Assembly: GCF_036898095.1 (NCBI RefSeq)
Contig: NC_090744.1
Coordinates: 10,848,659 to 10,912,658, forward strand
DNA: 64,000 bases
Direction: 5' to 3'
Origin: Palaemon carinicauda
Lineage: Eukaryota > Arthropoda > Malacostraca > Decapoda > Palaemonidae
Shown here: positions 53,536-63,858 of the stretch, piece after piece
How the letters are laid out: every line of letters starts with the position of its first letter
Position numbering within the stretch: the stretch's first letter is position 1
Translations under genes and position numbers: made by a program
The notes under the pieces: generated by a model
Databases searched by the model: none
Told to the model about the DNA's origin: nothing
The model's input: the letters and a program-made list of their open reading frames with translations, nothing else

Positions 53536-54560
53536 TGTAACACTTTGCGCTTATCACTTTTGATTTTCTGTTTGCACTTATTTCACTGAACTCGAAACTT
53601 TAAGTGGTTTGTACCTGAAACACGCAATTCTATCCTTCATTAAAAGTTAGTAATTGCGAAAACAGTATTACAATGTAACAGAAAAACATAATGAAAGATA
53701 AATAATTCAGTGGCTGGAAAAGAGAGTAAACACTAGATCAAATAAACTACGTTTAAAATCTCTCACCGCATAAAGCCTGAGAACAAGAATAAAACTCTAG
53801 AAACGTTTACCTTCTTCCCCTAAAGAGACTAGGGAGAAGAGCAAAAACGATAACAACGTTACCCGCTTGAACGAAACGTTTATCCTCCTCTCTCTCCCTC
53901 CGTCTCTATCTCTCTCTCTCTCTCTCTCTTGACTTAGCACCTGAGAGAAGAGCCCAATTATATATATCGTTAAAACATATTATTGTTAAAGGAAAAAAAC
54001 TGAAAGGTTTCCCAAATAAAAAGTTCCTTTATTAGAATTAAAACCATTTAAGCTAAGAAAGAATGAACAAAACGCTAGAATCGGTTTACTCTTACTGCAA
54101 CGTGACACCGTGATAGACTCTCTCTCTATCGTAACGATAGAGCGCAAGTTGAACGTTCTGAACGTCAACAACTGCAGAGACAAAACAAAACGTTAGTTCA
54201 ACTTTGAAAACAGTACAAGACTATCAAAGAAATTCTTTCAAAAACATTAAAATAGCATAATATGTTAACAGGTAAAAACGAAATGACGGGCTCAATGTTA
54301 ATTAACTTCGGTTCAAGAAAAGACCGCCTACTATTAGGAAAGGTCGAATATAAACAAATATAAAAATTAATTTTAATAAGTTTATAATAAAAGGAAGTTA
54401 ATCAAAGAGGCCTATAAAAGGCGGAGAGATATAAAATAAATCTATAACTTTGTTAAGCAAAATTAAGAGAGTCTATACTCTCTTCGACACCAACACTTCC
54501 GTCTAAGGGAAGGGTCGGCCATTTAAAAGTGAAAGAGAGTTCATACTCTCTTCGTACCAA
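53536..54560 (-). other. extra 5' sequence of DIRS copy 2
   Basis: About 1 kb absent from copy 1, lying between the gag fragment and the 5' inverted repeat. It contains a (TC)n patch at 53888-53929 and short TCTATCGTAACGATAGAG-type palindromes near 54126-54143. No frame of interest. It may be an alternative 5' leader or an insertion. Confidence 0.45.
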
Positions 54561-54898
54561 AATTAAATAAAAAATTAAATCAAATTAATTCCAAAAACTT
54601 GCTAAGCTAATGATATAGCTTCCTGAATAGCGAAGGCTAAACTCTAGAGCAAATACATCACCAAATCCTGAGCAAAAACTCCAGAATCAACAGCGTATCC
54701 ATGTAGGTCTAGCCGGAGGCACGACAGAGGAAAAATTGAGGTGGTGTTGACAAGAAATACTGGAGTACCTGACCACAGATGGCGCTGTGGTGTTCACCCC
54801 CACCTGTATAGCGATCGCTGGCGTATCCCGACCGTAGATTTCTGTCGGCAACAGAGTTGACAGCTACATGATTATCGGGTAAGATTAATATTGAAAAA

Positions 54899-55384
54899 TT
54901 GCTATTTGATTTACGGAATTTGGGCTAAAGCCCAACACTGGGGATTCTTGAAAGAAATTCACCCCCCAAAATCAACAGGAAAAAGTTAGGGATATTTCTT
55001 GTTCTAGAATCTAAATCTCAGTTTTAAAAATGAGTTTCTGAACAAACCATTCGTGTAGTTGAAGTGTAAATATTAAATATATAAAAGTGAAGGCAGCAAT
55101 GTGAAAAGGTGGAACCAAGACATGGCGACAAAATCATTACATAACAGAAAGATAATGACAAAAATAGCAAAGGAAAACAATACAAACAAGAATGTTGCCA
55201 AGGTTAAGGTTAATTCTAATGGCTATGCCTTCTGCATCATAAGACTCAAAACTTCATAGTACAGTATACTAGAAGTTTTATTCTAACTGACTATGCTGTA
55301 GAATATTTTTAGTCAGGTACTGTAGTTGAATCGGGGGAATTTCAAAAATTTAAATTTACACCGAAAGTTTTTATGTTGAACAGG
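54899..55384. other. AT-rich anonymous sequence
   Basis: No open frame or shared repeat recognised. Confidence 0.45.
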
Positions 55385-55572
55385 CTGACATAAATCTCTT
55401 CTTATAGTTTATATATGAAAGATATGTTTTAATGTTGTTACTGTTCCTCAAGTGTTTTAATTGTTCATTACTTCCCTTTCCTCACCGGGCAATTTTTTCA
55501 TAATGAAAATTTTGGACTTATATCGCCCTGCTCTTCAAAAAAGAGGTTGTAGCTTAGCTAACACTAGTATTA

Positions 55573-55632
<60 letters not shown>
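55385..55632 (-). repeat. (TTA)n-tailed dispersed repeat, truncated reverse copy
   Basis: Contains the GTTTATATATGAAAGATA, GTTACTGTTC and CTCACCGGGC blocks, then GGTTGTAGCTTAGCTAA, directly followed by a 59-bp (TAA)n run at 55574-55632. It has the usual order for a reverse copy. Confidence 0.85.
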
Positions 55633-55640
55633 GGGGCAGA

Positions 55641-56120
55641 CTATACAAGGGTGTCATAACGTGCATTGGACAACTTGCTTTTTATTGAGGCGGTAGTTTA
55701 AGATGCCCAAATTGTACAAAAGCATATGTGGAAGTAGAAGACAAAAGCATTATTTACCTTACATTGGAGAGACACTGGACTTAAGTTAGGTTAGTTTAAG
55801 CTAAGTTGAGATGACAATAAGGATGAGTAGAGTTATATGGAAGAAATAGAAATTACCAAACTTTCTTTAAATGATGTCGCATTAGTAGAAAAATTACTTA
55901 TAAGGCAAGTATACTAAACAAGGCCTGCACTCTGTACTGCAGAAACATTGGCCTTGGCAAAATTTAAATAATTTAAAGTTTTCTCTCATTCCATGACTTT
56001 AACCTCTCAAATTTTAGACCTTATAGAAGAAAACATGAGAGCAAAGTATCAAAGAAGCAAACACAGAAGGAAAACATAAAAGCGGAACACTCACCACGGA
56101 TGACGTTCATACTTTGTTTC
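55641..56120. other. anonymous sequence
   Basis: A possible LINE scrap near 55640-55920 (KGVITCIGQL-like frame) is too short to support. Otherwise nothing recognised. Confidence 0.4.
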
Positions 56121-56273
56121 GACTCCTTAATCAATCCGACTCCTTAATCAATCCGACTCCTTAATCAATCCGACTCCTTAATCAATCCGACTCCTTAATC
56201 AATCCGACTCCTTAATCAATCCGACTCCTTAATCAATCCGACTCCTTAATCAATCCGACTCCTTAATCAATCA
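56121..56273 (+). repeat. 17-bp tandem repeat, 9 copies
   Basis: Nine uninterrupted copies of GACTCCTTAATCAATCC, identical apart from the last base of the final copy. Seventeen is not a multiple of three, so it is not coding. Identity between copies points to recent expansion. Confidence 0.98.
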
Positions 56274-56574
56274 GCCTGTAAAGTGAATACAAAGGTAAGT
56301 ACAAAGCTAATTCAATCATCATACAATATATTATTTCTATACTTTCTAACGTACATCTTAAAATTCCACTACTCCTTTACAGCAGTAGTAAAAAAACGAC
56401 AAGTCAGATAGAAAGTGACCCAGAGAGTAACAGAAGTTTATGAATGACAAAGTCGATGCATGTCTACATTTTATATATTCATTAATTAACAAATATTTTT
56501 TCCTATATATGTCGATAAAATTTCCTGCTTCTCTATCCTTTCTATCATTTAAAAAACCTTCTTGATTTATGACA

Positions 56575-56799
56575 AGAGAAAATGGGAGTGGAAGCAGATG
56601 TATGTCAGGGAGTGAATGAAGGATGCAAAGTGTTGGGGGCAGTTAAGGGAGTAGTAAAAAAATAGAGGGTTGGGCATGAATGTAAAGAGTTCTGTATGAG
56701 AAAGTGATTGTCCCAATTGTGATTTATGGATCGGAGTTGTGGGGAATGAAAGTAACGGAGAGACAGAAATTGAATGTGTTTGAGATGAAATGTCTAAGG
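56575..56799 (+). pseudogene. LINE ORF2 fragment, left of an hAT insertion
   Basis: Plus-strand frames read CKVLGAVKGVV, then VYEKVIVPIVIYGSELWGM and KLNVFEMKCLR, a block order found near the C-terminus of several non-LTR retrotransposon polymerases. A frameshift sits in the A-run near 56657. The frame continues after the hAT element at 58383 with SMAGVSR. Confidence 0.72.
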
Positions 56800-58374
56800 C
56801 AGTGGTTCTTAACCACTGGGTCGCCACCCAAATTTGGGTCGCCTAGCCATTTAAATGGGTCACCAAGGACTTGTGGACTTCCTATTTTCCCAATATTCCT
56901 ATTCAAAATATTATCAAAGTATTAATCCTGAATGTAGAAGTCTTAAGTCACTATCATCTAATGTTAAGCAAAACATTGAGACAGACGATTTGATTAAGGT
57001 GAAAAAACTACCAACATCTCTTGCCTTTTAAATCTAACCGTTGGTGGAAGGAAGGAGGAGGGGGAGGTGGAGAAAGTCAGGCACTGATGTGTCAGTGTCC
57101 AGAGTTGGCAACTAAGCGCTTTTGGCGCTAGATTTAGTGCTTTCAATGCAAGGTCGTGATCAGACATTGGTTGGGCTTTCTGAGACGCTATTAGCATTCA
57201 AAGGAAAACTGAAGTTGTGGATGAACAAAATAAACTGAAGTTGTGGATGAATAAAATAAAATCTGGAAAGACTGCATCATTTTCTCTCATCCAAGTCCAA
57301 GGCATTATTGAGGGACATATATCCAAGCTAATTAGAGAGTTTGATCATTACATTCCAGAAAATACGTTCAACTAAAGTTGGGTAAAAAAAAACCCTTCAA
57401 CATTGAAGCTGAAGACTTGCCTGATGAAATCGCAAACATCAGCAAGCTACAGGAGGAGCTTATCGAGATCCAGAATGACGCAACACTTCATTACGATTTC
57501 AAAAGGCAAAAGGAATCACTGAGCTCATTTTGGATCAAAGTTCACAAAGAAAAGCCCAATCTTGGAGGTGAAGCCCTGAAAACGCTAATTCCCTTTGCTA
57601 CAACTTTCCTGTGCGAGGCAGGATTTTCAGCCCTCACAGTCATAAAGACAAAATACAGAAACCGTTTGCAACCAAAGGATGACCTAAGATGCAGCCTATC
57701 ATCAAAATCACCCAGATTTGAAGAGCTGACCAAAACAATACAGTGTCAAGGATCTCATTGACTTTAACCACTTCACTACGGACGAAGGGACGAGGAGAAG
57801 AAGGAATGGAGGGAGCGAATGAAGGGGTGAAGGAAAGGAGACAGGGGGGTAAGGAATGGAGAGATTGAAATGAGGGACGAAGGTAGGGAAAGGGACTATT
57901 AGGAAAGGAGGAATCGGAGAAACAAAGGAAGGAAGAGAAGTGGAGGGCAGAGGCATGGATGGAAGGGGTTAATATAAAAAATTTTAAGTAATTTTTATTT
58001 TTCCTAACATACTTACTGAGAACTACTTTCTTAGGAGTTACCTGTAATATATTTCATGTCAGATAGTCTTGTATGAATAATTTCCCTTTTCAACAATGGT
58101 AAATTATAGTCTAATTATAAATTTTTTTATATTAACAAACATTTTTTTACTTTAAAAAATCTCAGGGCTTTGTTTTATTTCTCATGGATCATTATTATCT
58201 AGATGCACTACTTGCATTAATAAAGATTTCTGCATGTGATTTCTGTTTCTGTCACACGTCTTTACAAGCACAAGTATTTTATAATTTAAATATAAGTATT
58301 TATGAAGGTAAGGGTCGCCATGGTTGATCTGGACAGAATTTTGGGTCACAGCCATAAAAGGTTAAGAACCACTG
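56800..58374 (+). mobile_element. hAT transposon, 1575 bp, with 8-bp target duplication
   Basis: Ends CAGTGGTTCTTAACC (left) and the reverse complement of GGTTAAGAACCACTG (right) are perfect 15-bp inverted repeats. Flanks are GTCTAAGG (56792-56799) and GTCTCAGG (58375-58382), an 8-bp target duplication with one later change. It encodes only the C-terminal part of a transposase, so it is internally deleted. Confidence 0.93.
57190..57761 (+). pseudogene. hAT transposase C-terminal region (ZBED5/FAM200-like group)
   Basis: After a broken stretch (KLKLWMNKI, then IREFDHYIPE) the frame 57378-57761 reads SSFWIKVHKEKPNLGGEALK, LIPFATTFLCEAGFSALTVI and KTKYRNRLQPKDDLR. This is the dimerisation domain of hAT transposases of the group that gave rise to vertebrate ZBED5 and FAM200 proteins. 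A 27-bp duplication at about 57207-57260 and stops upstream break the frame. The zinc-finger and most of the catalytic domain are missing. Confidence 0.82.
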
Positions 58375-58703
58375 GTCTCAGGAGTATGGCTGGTGTATCT
58401 CGAGTAGATAGGGTTAGGAACGAAGTAGCGAGGGTGAGAACGGGTGTAAGAAATGAGTTAGCAGCTAGAGTGGATATGAATGTGTTGAGGTGGTTTGCCC
58501 ATGTTGAGAGAATGGAAAATGGCTGTCTGCTAAAGAAGGTGATGAATCCAAGAGTTGATGGGAGAAGTACAAGAGGAAGGCCAAGGTTTGGGTGGATGGA
58601 TGGAGTGAAAGAAGCTCTGGGTGATAGGATAGATGTGAGAGAGGCAAGAGAGCGTGCTAGAAATAGGAATGAATGGCGAGCGATTGTGACGCAGTTCCAG
58701 TAA
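58375..58703 (+). pseudogene. LINE ORF2 C-terminus, right of the hAT insertion
   Basis: Reads SRVDRVRNEVARVRTGV, then VLRWFAHVERMENG, GRSTRGRPRFGWMDGVKEAL and RNRNEWRAIV to a stop at 58703. This is the usual closing part of LINE polymerases of this type. It is in frame with 56704-56799 once the hAT and one target copy are set aside. Confidence 0.82.
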
Positions 58704-58954
58704 GCCCTGCTGCTTCCTGCGGTGCTTTGGATGACCGCGGAGGTAGCAGCAGTAGGGGATTCAGTGTTATGAAGCTTCATCTGTGGTGGATAATGGGGGA
58801 GGGTGGGCTGTGGCACGCCTAGCAGTACCAGCCGAACTCAGTTGAGTCCCTTATCAGGCTGCAAGGAATGTAGAGAGGAGAGATCCCCTTTTCTGTTGCA
58901 TTATTTTTGATGTCGGCTAACCCCCAAAATTGGGGGAAGGGCCTTGGTATATGT

Positions 58955-59195
58955 AGTTAACCCCTTCAGTGAAGAATTGTTTGGTAATCTCATTGTTGTC
59001 AGGTGTATTAGGACAGAGGAGAATCTGTAAAAAATAGGCCAGACTATTCAGTGTATGTGTAGGCAAAGGGAAAGTGAACCGTAACCAGAGAGAAGGATCT
59101 AATATAGTACTGTCTGGCTAGTTTAAGGACCACATAACACTCTAGCGGTAGTATCTAAACAGGTGGCTGGTGCACTGGCCAACCTACTACCTACA
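58955..59195 (+). repeat. (TTA)n-tailed dispersed repeat, forward distal part
   Basis: Matches 36870-37078: AAGAATTGTTTGGTAATC, then the GAACCGTAACCAGAGAGAAGG and TACTGTCTGGCTAG blocks, ending in GGTGGCTGGTGCACTGGCC. Immediately followed by a reverse proximal part. Confidence 0.8.
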
Positions 59196-59196
59196 T

Positions 59197-59355
59197 TGCA
59201 AGGTCTTTAGGGGATTTATTTTCAATACTTCTCCAAAGTACCTATTCTGTTTCCTTATTTCCTTTCATCACTGGACTATTTGTCTTTTTGGGCTTATAGC
59301 CTCCTGCTTTCCTAACTAGTTTGTAGCTTAGCTAGAAATAACAATAAAAAAAACA
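59197..59355 (-). repeat. (TTA)n-tailed dispersed repeat, reverse proximal part
   Basis: Carries TTTCATCACTGGAC, GGGCTTATAGCCTCCTGC and AGTTTGTAGCTTAGCTAG, then an AATAACAATAAAA tail. With 58955-59195 it forms an inverted, head-to-head arrangement. Confidence 0.75.
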
Positions 59356-59964
59356 AGCTATTAACAGACTCAGCCAGGGGTAAAATGGCAGGAGCAAGAG
59401 AAGTTGAAATTGCCCCAAAGACGATTTACCAGAAGATTGATACCTGAAGAATGCAGCAGTTTCTAAAAGAATATAACCAATGAAACCATTGGGATAGAAA
59501 GCAGAATAAAAAAAAGATGTATCATGGGGTTGGACATATTTCTATTTAAGGGATCAGATATATTACTGTATTAGATTTTGGATAATTATTGATGCCATTC
59601 CTCTTTAGATGATGAGAATTTCAAATGAGGATGGTACGGCAACTCCTTACGATATACTAGACGCACATGACTCGGCATCATATCTTGCATGCTGTCCGAG
59701 GAGCAGTCAAACCAAGGAGAGGAAGATTGGAAGATTATAGGCCAAAAAGTTACTGTTTATATTGCTTAAGTAATCATCCTTAATTATAAGTTTAGAAAAC
59801 CTGATATTTTACTTGAAGTAATCACCCACCATATTGTGGTTCACCTATTGATTTATTAGTACATCTTGGATTTATGAAGACCTGTAAATCTATATCACGG
59901 ACTCCTCTTTATATAACAACTACTTTATTGTAAAGTGACTTTATTGGGTTTATAAAGGCTTGAA
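59356..59964. other. anonymous sequence
   Basis: A stretch near 59600-59730 (MRMVRQLLTIY and MTRHHILHAVRG-like frames) hints at a decayed LINE but is too broken to support. Otherwise AT-rich and featureless. Confidence 0.35.
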
Positions 59965-60655
59965 TAAATATGAAACATTATAAAAAAAGGAAAAAAAAAA
60001 CATCTTTGATATCTGCATGTACTTTACAGCTTTCACAGAGGGACTTGGAACATAACACTGAGATGGCTGAAAGATTACTGTACTGTGCTGTGGAATTAAA
60101 AGGTACCTTTAATTTACTCACTAAAATAAAGGGTGAGAAAGAAGAAACGCTGTTGGACCAACATAAAATAATAACCGAATGTGATACAGAAGGTAAATTG
60201 AACATTAATTCCAGATTAACCAACAAATTAAAATGGATGGCAGTATTCAGAACCGGGCGTCCAAAATACTTAAGAGAATTGCTACATATTGCGCAGCCAA
60301 CAAATCGTGTCGACACGAGAATAATTACAGATGGCTTTAAACTGTTGGAACCTAGATTTAAGTCTACTTTAGGCTCCAGAGCCTTTAAATATGCGGCCTC
60401 GAGACTATATAATAAGCTCCACGAAACATTCGAATGATTGAAGACATTAATGCTTTCAAGAGGAAACTGAAGACTTTCTTATTTCATAAGTCTTTTGACA
60501 GTGACGATGCAACAGTAAATGAACAATATGCAATACGAAATGTTACTCTGAACGAACAAGGTAAACGACAGTGGAGGTCCTGTAGAGAGTGGGGTTCCCC
60601 TGCTGTATGGGACGGGAAAAGCAGCCATCAAAGTAAAGTAAAAGTAAGTAAAGAA
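59965..60655 (+). pseudogene. LINE ORF2 C-terminus and 3' tail
   Basis: The frame 59970-60437 (155 residues) contains FRTGRPKYLRELLHIAQPTN, then GSRAFKYAASRLYNKLHETF. After a frameshift, 60434-60676 reads INAFKRKLKTFLFHKSFDSD, the standard closing order. The 3' UTR block GTGGAGGTCCTGTAGAGAG and an AAAGTAAAGTAAAAGTAAG tail follow. Same family as the remnant at 5881-6050. No catalytic domain. Confidence 0.8.
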
Positions 60656-60791
60656 ACAGTCCTAGCTCAAGGTTAACCAAAAGTGGATTATTTTGTATAA
60701 AAATCGCACCATAACATCTAAAAGCGTTGGTACAAATAAGACAACCACCACTATGTAAGGATGCAAATTAATGAGGAAAACAATGTTACTG

Positions 60792-61187
60792 GTGTCTATA
60801 ACAATACAGCATGACAAGAGAAGATGGAAGTCCTTGAGGTCACAGGGGAAAGAGTTCATTATAAGGGTGATGTATCTGGACATTGCCTACTTACAAAAGG
60901 AATGAGATTCCCAAGAGCATGTTGCTTGTGGCTATAACAAGACAGCATGACAAGAGAAGATGTAAGTCTTTGAGGTCACAGGGGAAAAGGTTCATTATAA
61001 AGGTGTTGTATCCGGACATTGCCTACTTACAAAAGGAATGAGGTTCCCAAGAGCATGTTGCTTGTGGCTATAACAATACAGCATGACAAGAGAAGGTGGA
61101 AGTCCTTGAGGTCACAGGGGAAAAGGTTCATTATAAGGGTGATGTATCTGGACATTGCCTACTTACAAAAGGAATGAGGTTCCCAAG
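60792..61187 (+). repeat. 136-bp tandem repeat, nearly three copies
   Basis: Copies start at 60792, 60928 and 61064 with GTGGCTATAACAATACAGC or variants. They run through GAGGTCACAGGGGAAA and GGACATTGCCTACTTACAAA to CCCAAGAGCATGTTGCTT. The third ends early at about 61187. 136 is not a multiple of three. Confidence 0.93.
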
Positions 61188-62693
61188 AGAATACCTTCAA
61201 TTGAGAGTTGACAGAAACACACACGTAACACCCAAGTACCTCTATTGCTTAAGGAAAGAAAAACTTCAATTAAATTTGAAATATCAGTCATGTTACATTA
61301 GGAGTGGCACTTCTCAATGGTAACAAGGATCAAATGGAAAGAATTAAAAGTTGAAAGGCAAAAATATGAATAATATATTGCCAACTATTTTGGACCAAGC
61401 ACCTTCAAAAATGAACTAGAAGTTTATCCAAACAGGCTAAATCTTCATTTAGAGGGCAATCACACAAAAGACTGCCAGGTATATAATCCCTAAACATTTC
61501 ACATTACCAACTGAATAGTCAACCAAAAGGAAACCAAGTGAAATAAGAAGTTGATCAAGAAAGAGCCTGGAAAGACACAAGATAAAAAATTTTCAAGACT
61601 ATATGAGTCTTTGGATCACACTGACAGATATGATTTATGAATTTGTGCTATATAAGACAATACTGGGGTCTGTGAACCCATTTCCAGTGCAGGAAAACTG
61701 AGCAGCTATGATAAACAGTAAAGGGTAAGAGACTGGACAGCAGACAGAAGAAAGGAACCTGGAATTGAGATAAAGTAGAATGATATATGGAAGGTGCTAA
61801 TGGAATGCTGCAAAGACTTAAGCAATGCCTACAGTGCCCTGGAGGAGGGGCACTGATGGCACAGCCCTCCTACAAATGGAAATATGCGTCAACATGGCAG
61901 TCGAGACATCAATTTTATAGCAAACTGGAAGGGAAATATTTCCATTGTAGCATAGGAGCTGTGATTTGTGATACAGAATTTCAGCTATAAGACCCAGAGC
62001 TCTAAATAGGATCCTTCAGAGCAGAGGTGCAACTTGGGAGGAAATCCCTGCTGTTATATATTTACGTTTAAAGACATCTGATAAAGAGGAGAGAACTTGT
62101 GAAAGGAAGTATAGTGCAGCCAATATCCAAAAGGACCCTTGTAACATGCAGTGCTATGATACTGGACCCGCACGAGGCTAAGAGATAAAAATGATTTACC
62201 TTAAATACTTGCCTAATACAATGAAATAAACAGCCTATGATTGTTTGGAACTAATATTAAGATTGCTTTGAAAATTAATTCCCTCCTCACTAAAGTAACT
62301 TTTATATTCTATATAATATACAGTATTACACTTTACCAGAGCATTAAAATGCACAACCACCTACCAGTGCTTAATCAAACATGAATTAAAGAATACTAAC
62401 TACTCCACCAGCAGATTCAAGGCAGAAATCCACAATTCCTCCCCCTTGAGAAGCTTTGGCTTCTTCCTCCTCTCCTCTGAAGAGGGAGTGAGGAGATCCT
62501 CATCAGCGGAGGCTCAGCATAGTCGTTCCGCTTCCAAAAGCTTGATAGTGTATAGATCTGAAAGTAAATAAATTATTATTCCAAATATTACATGTACAGT
62601 ATACTGCTAAGTGATTTACATAATTTATAAAGAAAAAATAGCAATTTCTTCACACAGACCTCATATGACATTTTTGTTTTAATTTGTTTTTTC
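61188..62693. other. mainly anonymous sequence
   Basis: Short frames at 61096-61323 and 61787-61990 have no recognisable domain. A GC-richer patch near 62430-62530 has a Glu/Ser-rich look on the minus strand (SSEEEEEAK-like) and lies next to a possible splice acceptor, but I cannot support a gene. Confidence 0.35.
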
Positions 62694-62934
62694 AAGCACA
62701 TTTTGCAGTATATTTCTTTTAAATTGCTTTAACAGCCTTAATTTTCATCAGAGGGGGGTCAGATTGGTCTCATTCTCTTGGAAAATGCCTGAAGTTTCTC
62801 AAAAAATTATCAAAAATATGCAAAAAAAAAATCAAATAGCAGTTTTCTGCATGGACGTACCGGTACGTCCATGGGCGTAAAGGGATGAGTTTTGTGAAAC
62901 GTACCAGTACGTCCTTTGGGGGTAAAAGGGTTAA
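62694..62934. mobile_element. TTAA-type MITE, copy C, left end lost
   Basis: Matches copy B from AGCACATTTTGCAGTATAT to the right end GGGGGTAAAAGGG followed by TTAA (62931-62934). It includes GGACGTACCGGTACGTCC and ACGTACCAGTACGT. The left inverted end is missing or replaced. Confidence 0.82.
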
Positions 62935-62995
62935 GGACCAATTACTCATCGTATATCAATTTCCATTCAGTATGATTAAATAATTTATCTCAAAG

Positions 62996-63219
62996 CTTGT
63001 ATACCAGATGCAACCCTAGTTGGGAAATCAGGATGCTAAAAGCCCAAGGGCTCCAACAAGGAAAATAGCCCAGTAGGGGAAGGAAATAAAGGAAAGAATG
63101 TTGTGCCTAAGTGTACCCTCTAACACAAGAACTCTAACCCAAGACAGTGAAAAACCATGGTACAGAGACTACGGCATTACCAGAGACTAAAGAACAATGG
63201 TTTGATTTTCATACCCCAC
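62996..63219 (+). repeat. (TTA)n-tailed dispersed repeat, proximal part of an interrupted copy
   Basis: CAACCCTAGTTGGGAAATC through the AAGACAGTGAAAAACCATGG and GAACAATGGTTTGATTTT blocks. The next expected phrase, GGAGTGTCCTTCTCC, appears only at about 63860 after foreign DNA. Confidence 0.85.
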
Positions 63220-63858
63220 TCCATATGAGGGACATACCGGGTATATTGTTTTTTCCTGAATGTTTCTTCGCCTCCTGCTGCCAAACCTTCCAATCAATTC
63301 ATCTTGGTCATTGCTGGGCCAAATGACTTGAAATTTGGCACAAAGGTCGAGTGGGTAAATACCCAGATGAGTTTAAATTTTTTCTTTTGATACATACCAA
63401 ATTAATTTTAGTTTTTTTGCCATTTTCTGACAAAATAAATTATATTCTGGTCACCTGTGCCCTGGTATTACAACCAAATGAATTGAAATTTCATACCGAG
63501 GTGCCCTAGATAAATACCAATAGAAACTCTCGACATTTTTGGAACAGGTTTCTTCAAAATGGTTAATTTTGCAATCTGTTTATTTTTAAACAAAAAAATT
63601 AATGATTATTTTTAGATTTTCAACTTTTTATAGACCAAAAATTTGCATTTTTTGCTCTTATGCCCTGATATTTAAATCATATGACCTGAAATTTGATATG
63701 GAAATACCTATAATATACGCCCACAGGACATTAATCACGACTTTTGCTTGCACCCCTTCAGAGTGATTTCTTGTAAATCTATCGGGGATACATTTCTGGA
63801 AAAGATTAATATAGTCCAGTACATGGTTGCATGGGGAGGGAGATGTTGCCTTTCTAGT
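63220..63858. mobile_element. unidentified insertion inside the dispersed repeat, with degenerate internal repeats
   Basis: About 640 bp interrupting the repeat. Inside, the phrase AAATGACTTGAAATTTG recurs in variants at 63321, 63476 and about 63679. The last two are preceded by TGCCCTGRTATT and all are followed by a TAAATACCNNNAG-like block. No frame, no clear inverted ends and no target duplication found. Confidence 0.5.

Larger units (their letters stand above)
48060..54898 (-). mobile_element. DIRS-type retrotransposon, copy 2, internally rearranged
   Basis: A 6839-bp element in the same orientation as copy 1 and 2.3 kb from it. It keeps both terminal inverted repeats (about 48096-48250 and 54730-54880) and the internal complementary region (48297-48388). 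Inside, the recombinase is frameshifted, RT is lost upstream of the YxDD box (break near 51110), gag is rearranged and expanded, a SINE is inserted, and about 1 kb of unrelated sequence lies between gag and the 5' end. It cannot be autonomous, but with intact ends it could have been moved in trans. Confidence 0.9.

Noticed and set aside
56121..56273. CRISPR-like array
   Set aside because: The 17-bp units are contiguous with no spacers, and the context is eukaryotic.
56600..56700. Separate gene upstream of the hAT element
   Set aside because: The frame fits the LINE ORF that continues beyond the hAT insertion; no independent gene is needed.
62430..62560. Possible host exon with an acidic frame
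   Set aside because: The frame is short and low in complexity, and no donor and acceptor pair could be fixed with confidence.
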